A DNA stretch of 8,720 nucleotides from Deltaproteobacteria bacterium. Lineage in GTDB: Bacteria; Desulfobacterota; Binatia; DP-6. The position numbers were made by a program, and so were the translations under genes. A model generated the notes under the pieces. That model was not told the DNA's origin. It did no database searches and worked only from the letters and a program-made list of their open reading frames with translations. Position 1 is the first letter of the stretch, and each line of letters opens with the position of its first letter. Positions 6,592-8,720 of the stretch are shown here, one piece after another. The stretch is taken from positions 1 through 8,720 of the forward strand of contig VBLA01000081.1 in NCBI GenBank assembly GCA_005879245.1, read 5' to 3'.

Positions 6592-8346
6592 CTACCAGGC
6601 GATCGCGTACGACGGCATGCGACCGCTCACCTCGCCACGGGGATCGGCCCCGGCGCGAAGCACGCCGCGCGCGGCGTCGACGCGGATGCAGAGCACGTCG
6701 CCGGCGACCCAGTCGTCCTCCACCTCGATCGTGTGGCCGCGCGCGCCGAGAGCGTCGCGCACGGCCGCGGGAATGCGGCCCTCGACGCGGAGTCCGCCCG
6801 GCGTCGCGTGATGGGGGAAGAAGCTCGAGGGGAAGTGGACAGAGGAGAAGCGGGGCGCTTCGATCGCCTCCTGCACCTCCATGCCGAACTCGACCAGGTT
6901 CAGGAACACCTGCAGCGTCCACTGATCCTGCTGGTCGCCGCCCTGCGTCCCGAGCACCATGGCGGGCGCGCCGTTCCGGAGCACGAGGGTCGGCGTGAGC
7001 GTCGTGCGCGGGTGCTTTCCGGGCACGAGGGCGTTCGGATGATGCGGATCGAGGTAGAAGGTCTGCACGCGTGTACCCAGCGGAAAACCCAGCCCCTCGA
7101 TCACGGGCGAGGTCGGGATCCAGCCCCCGCTCGGCGTGAAGGACGCCATGTTGCGCGCCCGGTCCACGACCGCGACATACACCGTGCCCCGTCCCCAGTC
7201 GCGCGCCGCGAAGACCTCCGCATCGGTGAGGAGGGCGCGCCCGCCGCGGGGATCGCCCGGTCGCTGCGCCAGCGAGGCCCGACGGGGGTCGATGAGAGCG
7301 CGACGCGCGGCCGCATACGGCTCGGAGAGGAGCCCCGCGAGCGGCACGTCCGTGAAGTCGGGATCGCCATAGTACTGCTCGCGGTCCGCGAAGGCGAGCT
7401 TCGCCGCCTCGGCGAGCAGGTGCACGTATTCCGCGCCGTCGTGCTCGAGGGCCCGGAGCTCGAAGCCCGCGAGCAACCCGAGCTGCTGGAGGAAGACGGG
7501 GCCCTGGCTCCAGGGACCGCACTTGTGGACGGTCCAGCCGTGATAGTCGAGAGCAACGGGCGGCTCGATCCGGCTCCGATATGCGTGCAGGTCTTCACGG
7601 GCGAGGAGCCCGCCGTGCGCGACCGCGTGCGCCGCGATGAGGTCGGCGATCTCCCCCCGATAGAAGGCGTCGACCGCCGCCGCGATGCCGTCGCGCCGCC
7701 CCTGCCCCGCGGCGCGCTCCTCGGCCGCGATCAGACGCCGGAAGGTACGACCGAGGTCGGGGTTCTTCACCAGCTCTCCCACCTCGGGGAGACGGCCGCC
7801 CGGCAGGTAGATGGCGCCCGAGGACGGCCAGGTTTCGCGGAAGACGTGGGCGCTGCCCGTGAGCGAGAAGTCGCCGAGGAGGTGTTCCGGCGCCGGCCCG
7901 TGGAGCGCGGGGTGGAGGGGGAAGCCCCCTTCGGCCAGCTCGAGCGCCGGCGTCACCACCGCGGCGAAGCTGAGCGTCCCGAAGCGCGCCAGGACCATCA
8001 GGAGGGCGTGCGGTATGGCGGGCGGCCCGGCAGGGAGCAGGCCCGTCATCGGGATGAGGGAGAGGCCGTGGGCGCGGAACCACTCGATGGTCGCGGCACG
8101 CGGCGCGACGGTGTCGCCGTTCACCGCGAAGACGCGCCGATCGTGGGCGGTGTAGACCAGCGCCGACAGCTCGCCCCCGAAGGTGTGCATGTGCGGGTTG
8201 ACGACGCCTTCGGCGAGCGTCGCAGCTATCGCCGCGTCGAACGCGTTGCCCCCGGCATGCAGGATGCGGAGCCCCGCCTCCGCCGAGAGGTAGTGCTCGC
8301 TCGCCACCACGCCGCGAGCGCCCAGCAACGTCGGCCGCTGTGGCAT
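6592..8346 (-). CDS. Gamma-glutamyltranspeptidase-family protein (YwrD-like Ntn hydrolase), cytoplasmic
   Basis: This 584-residue protein has full family length. Landmarks in order are: ASEHYLSAEAGLRILHAGGNAFDAAIA (15-41) of the large subunit, FGGELSA (56-62), PAGPPAIPHAL (105-115), CGPWSQGPVFLQQLGLL (276-292), EAAKLAFADREQYYGDP (313-329), then the predicted autocleavage site before Thr388 in RGTVYVAVVDR (386-396), ASFTPSGGW (401-409), PGKHPRTTLTPTL (442-454) and LGTQGGDQQDQW (465-476). The TPSGGW and GGDQQDQW forms belong to the GGT-like branch, not the classical glutathione-degrading enzymes. The residues at the E. coli Thr409 and Asn411 positions appear to be Ser and Gly. No signal peptide precedes the conserved region, so a cytoplasmic location is expected, unlike periplasmic GGT. 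The start ATG 8346-8344 has a strong AAGGGAGG seven bases upstream; stop TAG is at 6594-6592. It probably cleaves gamma-glutamyl or related amides; the substrate is unknown. It stands alone as a leftward gene. Confidence 0.
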   Translation of the reverse strand: MPQRPTLLGARGVVASEHYLSAEAGLRILHAGGNAFDAAIAATLAEGVVNPHMHTFGGELSALVYTAHDRRVFAVNGDTVAPRAATIEWFRAHGLSLIPMTGLLPAGPPAIPHALLMVLARFGTLSFAAVVTPALELAEGGFPLHPALHGPAPEHLLGDFSLTGSAHVFRETWPSSGAIYLPGGRLPEVGELVKNPDLGRTFRRLIAAEERAAGQGRRDGIAAAVDAFYRGEIADLIAAHAVAHGGLLAREDLHAYRSRIEPPVALDYHGWTVHKCGPWSQGPVFLQQLGLLAGFELRALEHDGAEYVHLLAEAAKLAFADREQYYGDPDFTDVPLAGLLSEPYAAARRALIDPRRASLAQRPGDPRGGRALLTDAEVFAARDWGRGTVYVAVVDRARNMASFTPSGGWIPTSPVIEGLGFPLGTRVQTFYLDPHHPNALVPGKHPRTTLTPTLVLRNGAPAMVLGTQGGDQQDQWTLQVFLNLVEFGMEVQEAIEAPRFSSVHFPSSFFPHHATPGGLRVEGRIPAAVRDALGARGHTIEVEDDWVAGDVLCIRVDAARGVLRAGADPRGEVSGRMPSYAIAW

Positions 8347-8353
8347 CGCGCGC

Positions 8354-8361
8354 CCTCCCTT
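8354..8361 (-). promoter_or_regulatory. Strong ribosome binding site of the GGT-like gene
   Basis: AAGGGAGG on the minus strand ends seven bases before the ATG at 8346. This is the best Shine-Dalgarno match in the window and fixes the start codon. Confidence 0.
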
Positions 8362-8450
8362 AGTCCGGGCGTGCCTGGCGGTCCAGCAGGCGGCGACGAG
8401 ACCCCTGGATGCGCCCTCGCGTCGGTCCCCGCTTTTTTCCTCCAGAAATA

Positions 8451-8462
8451 CCGGATTTCCGG
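8451..8462. repeat. 12-base inverted repeat in the divergent promoter region (possible operator)
   Basis: ccgga-tt-tccgg is a perfect two-fold repeat in the A/T-richer part of the divergent region. It lies 12 bases before the weak -35 candidate of the rightward gene. A regulator site is possible but unproven; the arms are short. Confidence 0.
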
Positions 8463-8542
8463 CAAGTTTCCCGTTGCAAGTGCGACCGCGCGCCCCTTAA
8501 CGTCCGTCGTCGCGCCCGCGGCCACCCAGCACGCATCAGAAC

Positions 8543-8547
8543 AGGAG
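8543..8547 (+). promoter_or_regulatory. Ribosome binding site of the secreted-protein gene
   Basis: AGGAG lies five bases before the ATG at 8553. With the signal peptide that follows, it supports a real gene although only 56 codons are visible. Confidence 0.
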
Positions 8548-8552
8548 AACAG

Positions 8553-8720
8553 ATGAATTGCCGTCGCCGCCCGCGCCTCGCCCTGCTCGCCCTCGCCGTG
8601 ACGGCGGGCGCGCTCGTCCCGGTCATGGGCCCGCGGGCCGCCCAGGCCGATCCCGTGCTCTGCGAGCGGGCGCTCTCGTCGGAGTCGGCGAAGTTCACGC
8701 GCTCGGCCACCCTCGCCCTC
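8553..8720 (+). CDS. Secreted protein, N-terminal part only (3' truncated by window edge)
   Basis: Fifty-six codons are visible, open to the window end. Residues 1-32 form a classical Sec signal peptide: a basic tip (CRRRPR), a hydrophobic core (LALLALAVTAGALV) and an AQA cleavage site (30-32) before Asp33. The Arg run is not followed by the Phe-Leu-Lys part of a twin-arginine motif, so Sec export is favoured. The mature start contains Cys37 in LCERALSSESAKFTRSATLAL. The spacing C..A...ESAKF....A resembles secreted Cys-containing helical proteins, often with repeats of 'C..AI...AKF', that I recall from deltaproteobacterial and Binatota-like genomes; this is a weak recollection. The function is unknown. 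The ATG is supported by AGGAG five bases upstream. The gene is divergent from the GGT-like gene. Confidence 0.
   Translation, partial: MNCRRRPRLALLALAVTAGALVPVMGPRAAQADPVLCERALSSESAKFTRSATLAL

Larger units (their letters stand above)
8347..8552. promoter_or_regulatory. Divergent intergenic region between the GGT-like gene and the secreted-protein gene
   Basis: These 206 bases must carry start signals for two genes transcribed apart. The stretch 8431-8480 is clearly richer in A/T than anything around it, with a T6 run (8433-8438) and a 12-base inverted repeat. A rightward candidate is TTGCAA (8474-8479), a 17-base gap, then TTAACG (8497-8502). Its -35 matches 4 of 6 but the -10 only 2 of 6, so it is weak. 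No convincing leftward promoter, coding frame or RNA gene was found. Confidence 0.

Noticed and set aside
8461..8479. Possible sigma-54 promoter (GG ... TTGCAA)
   Set aside because: The GG and GC elements are separated by 13 bases, not the required 10, and the TGGCAC block is poor.
6733..8556. A 607-codon open frame on the plus strand opposite the GGT-like gene
   Set aside because: It is antisense to a gene with full-length family motifs and a strong ribosome site. Its translation is rich in Arg/Glu/Gly with no domain or hydrophobic pattern, as expected of a shadow frame in GC-rich DNA.
8553..8600. Twin-arginine (Tat) signal at the start of the secreted protein
   Set aside because: The Arg run is followed by Pro-Arg-Leu, lacking the hydrophobic-Leu-Lys part of the Tat motif. 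The core and AQA site look like an ordinary Sec signal.

Overview
The window comes from a very GC-rich bacterium. All six genes use GC-rich codons throughout, and several start with GTG. A polyprenyl-phosphate sugar synthase beside a membrane GT-C glycosyltransferase, an anchored SGNH hydrolase and an exported protein with a classical signal peptide fit a Gram-negative, deltaproteobacteria-like or Binatota/Myxococcota-like lineage. That placement is a guess from gene style; no marker gene is present. There are no RNA genes, CRISPR arrays or transposase genes.

Layout. (1) Bases 1-881 (+) hold the C-terminal part of a sulfatase/alkaline-phosphatase-superfamily enzyme whose start lies outside the window. 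(2) Bases 885-6360 (-) hold a leftward cluster. In transcription order it is an N-anchored SGNH/GDSL hydrolase, a polyprenol-phosphate mannose (DPM1-like) synthase, a very large multi-pass GT-C glycosyltransferase with a HEAT-repeat tail, and a class I SAM methyltransferase. The last three are joined by two identical 4-base GTGA stop/start overlaps. The sulfatase and the methyltransferase converge with only 3 bases between their stops. (3) Bases 6361-6591 hold no gene. They carry a ~204 bp palindromic element (6372-6575) with 21 bp imperfect terminal inverted repeats, a perfect 28 bp internal inverted repeat and nested hairpins. (4) Bases 6592-8346 (-) encode a cytoplasmic gamma-glutamyltranspeptidase-family (Ntn hydrolase) protein. 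(5) Bases 8347-8552 are a divergent intergenic region. (6) From 8553 (+) a secreted protein begins and runs off the window.

How the genes may work together. The DPM1-like enzyme would charge a polyprenyl phosphate with a hexose on the cytoplasmic face. The GT-C enzyme would transfer that sugar to an acceptor on the outer face of the inner membrane. The methyltransferase and the SGNH hydrolase/acyltransferase could add or remove methyl and acyl groups on the same surface glycan or lipid. This pathway is inferred from domain families and gene order. The GGT-like enzyme and the final secreted protein are probably unrelated to it.

The main points of interest are the palindromic repeat, which forms the leader of the SGNH gene, and the GT-C/HEAT fusion. 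No defence system, phage or conjugative module was seen.
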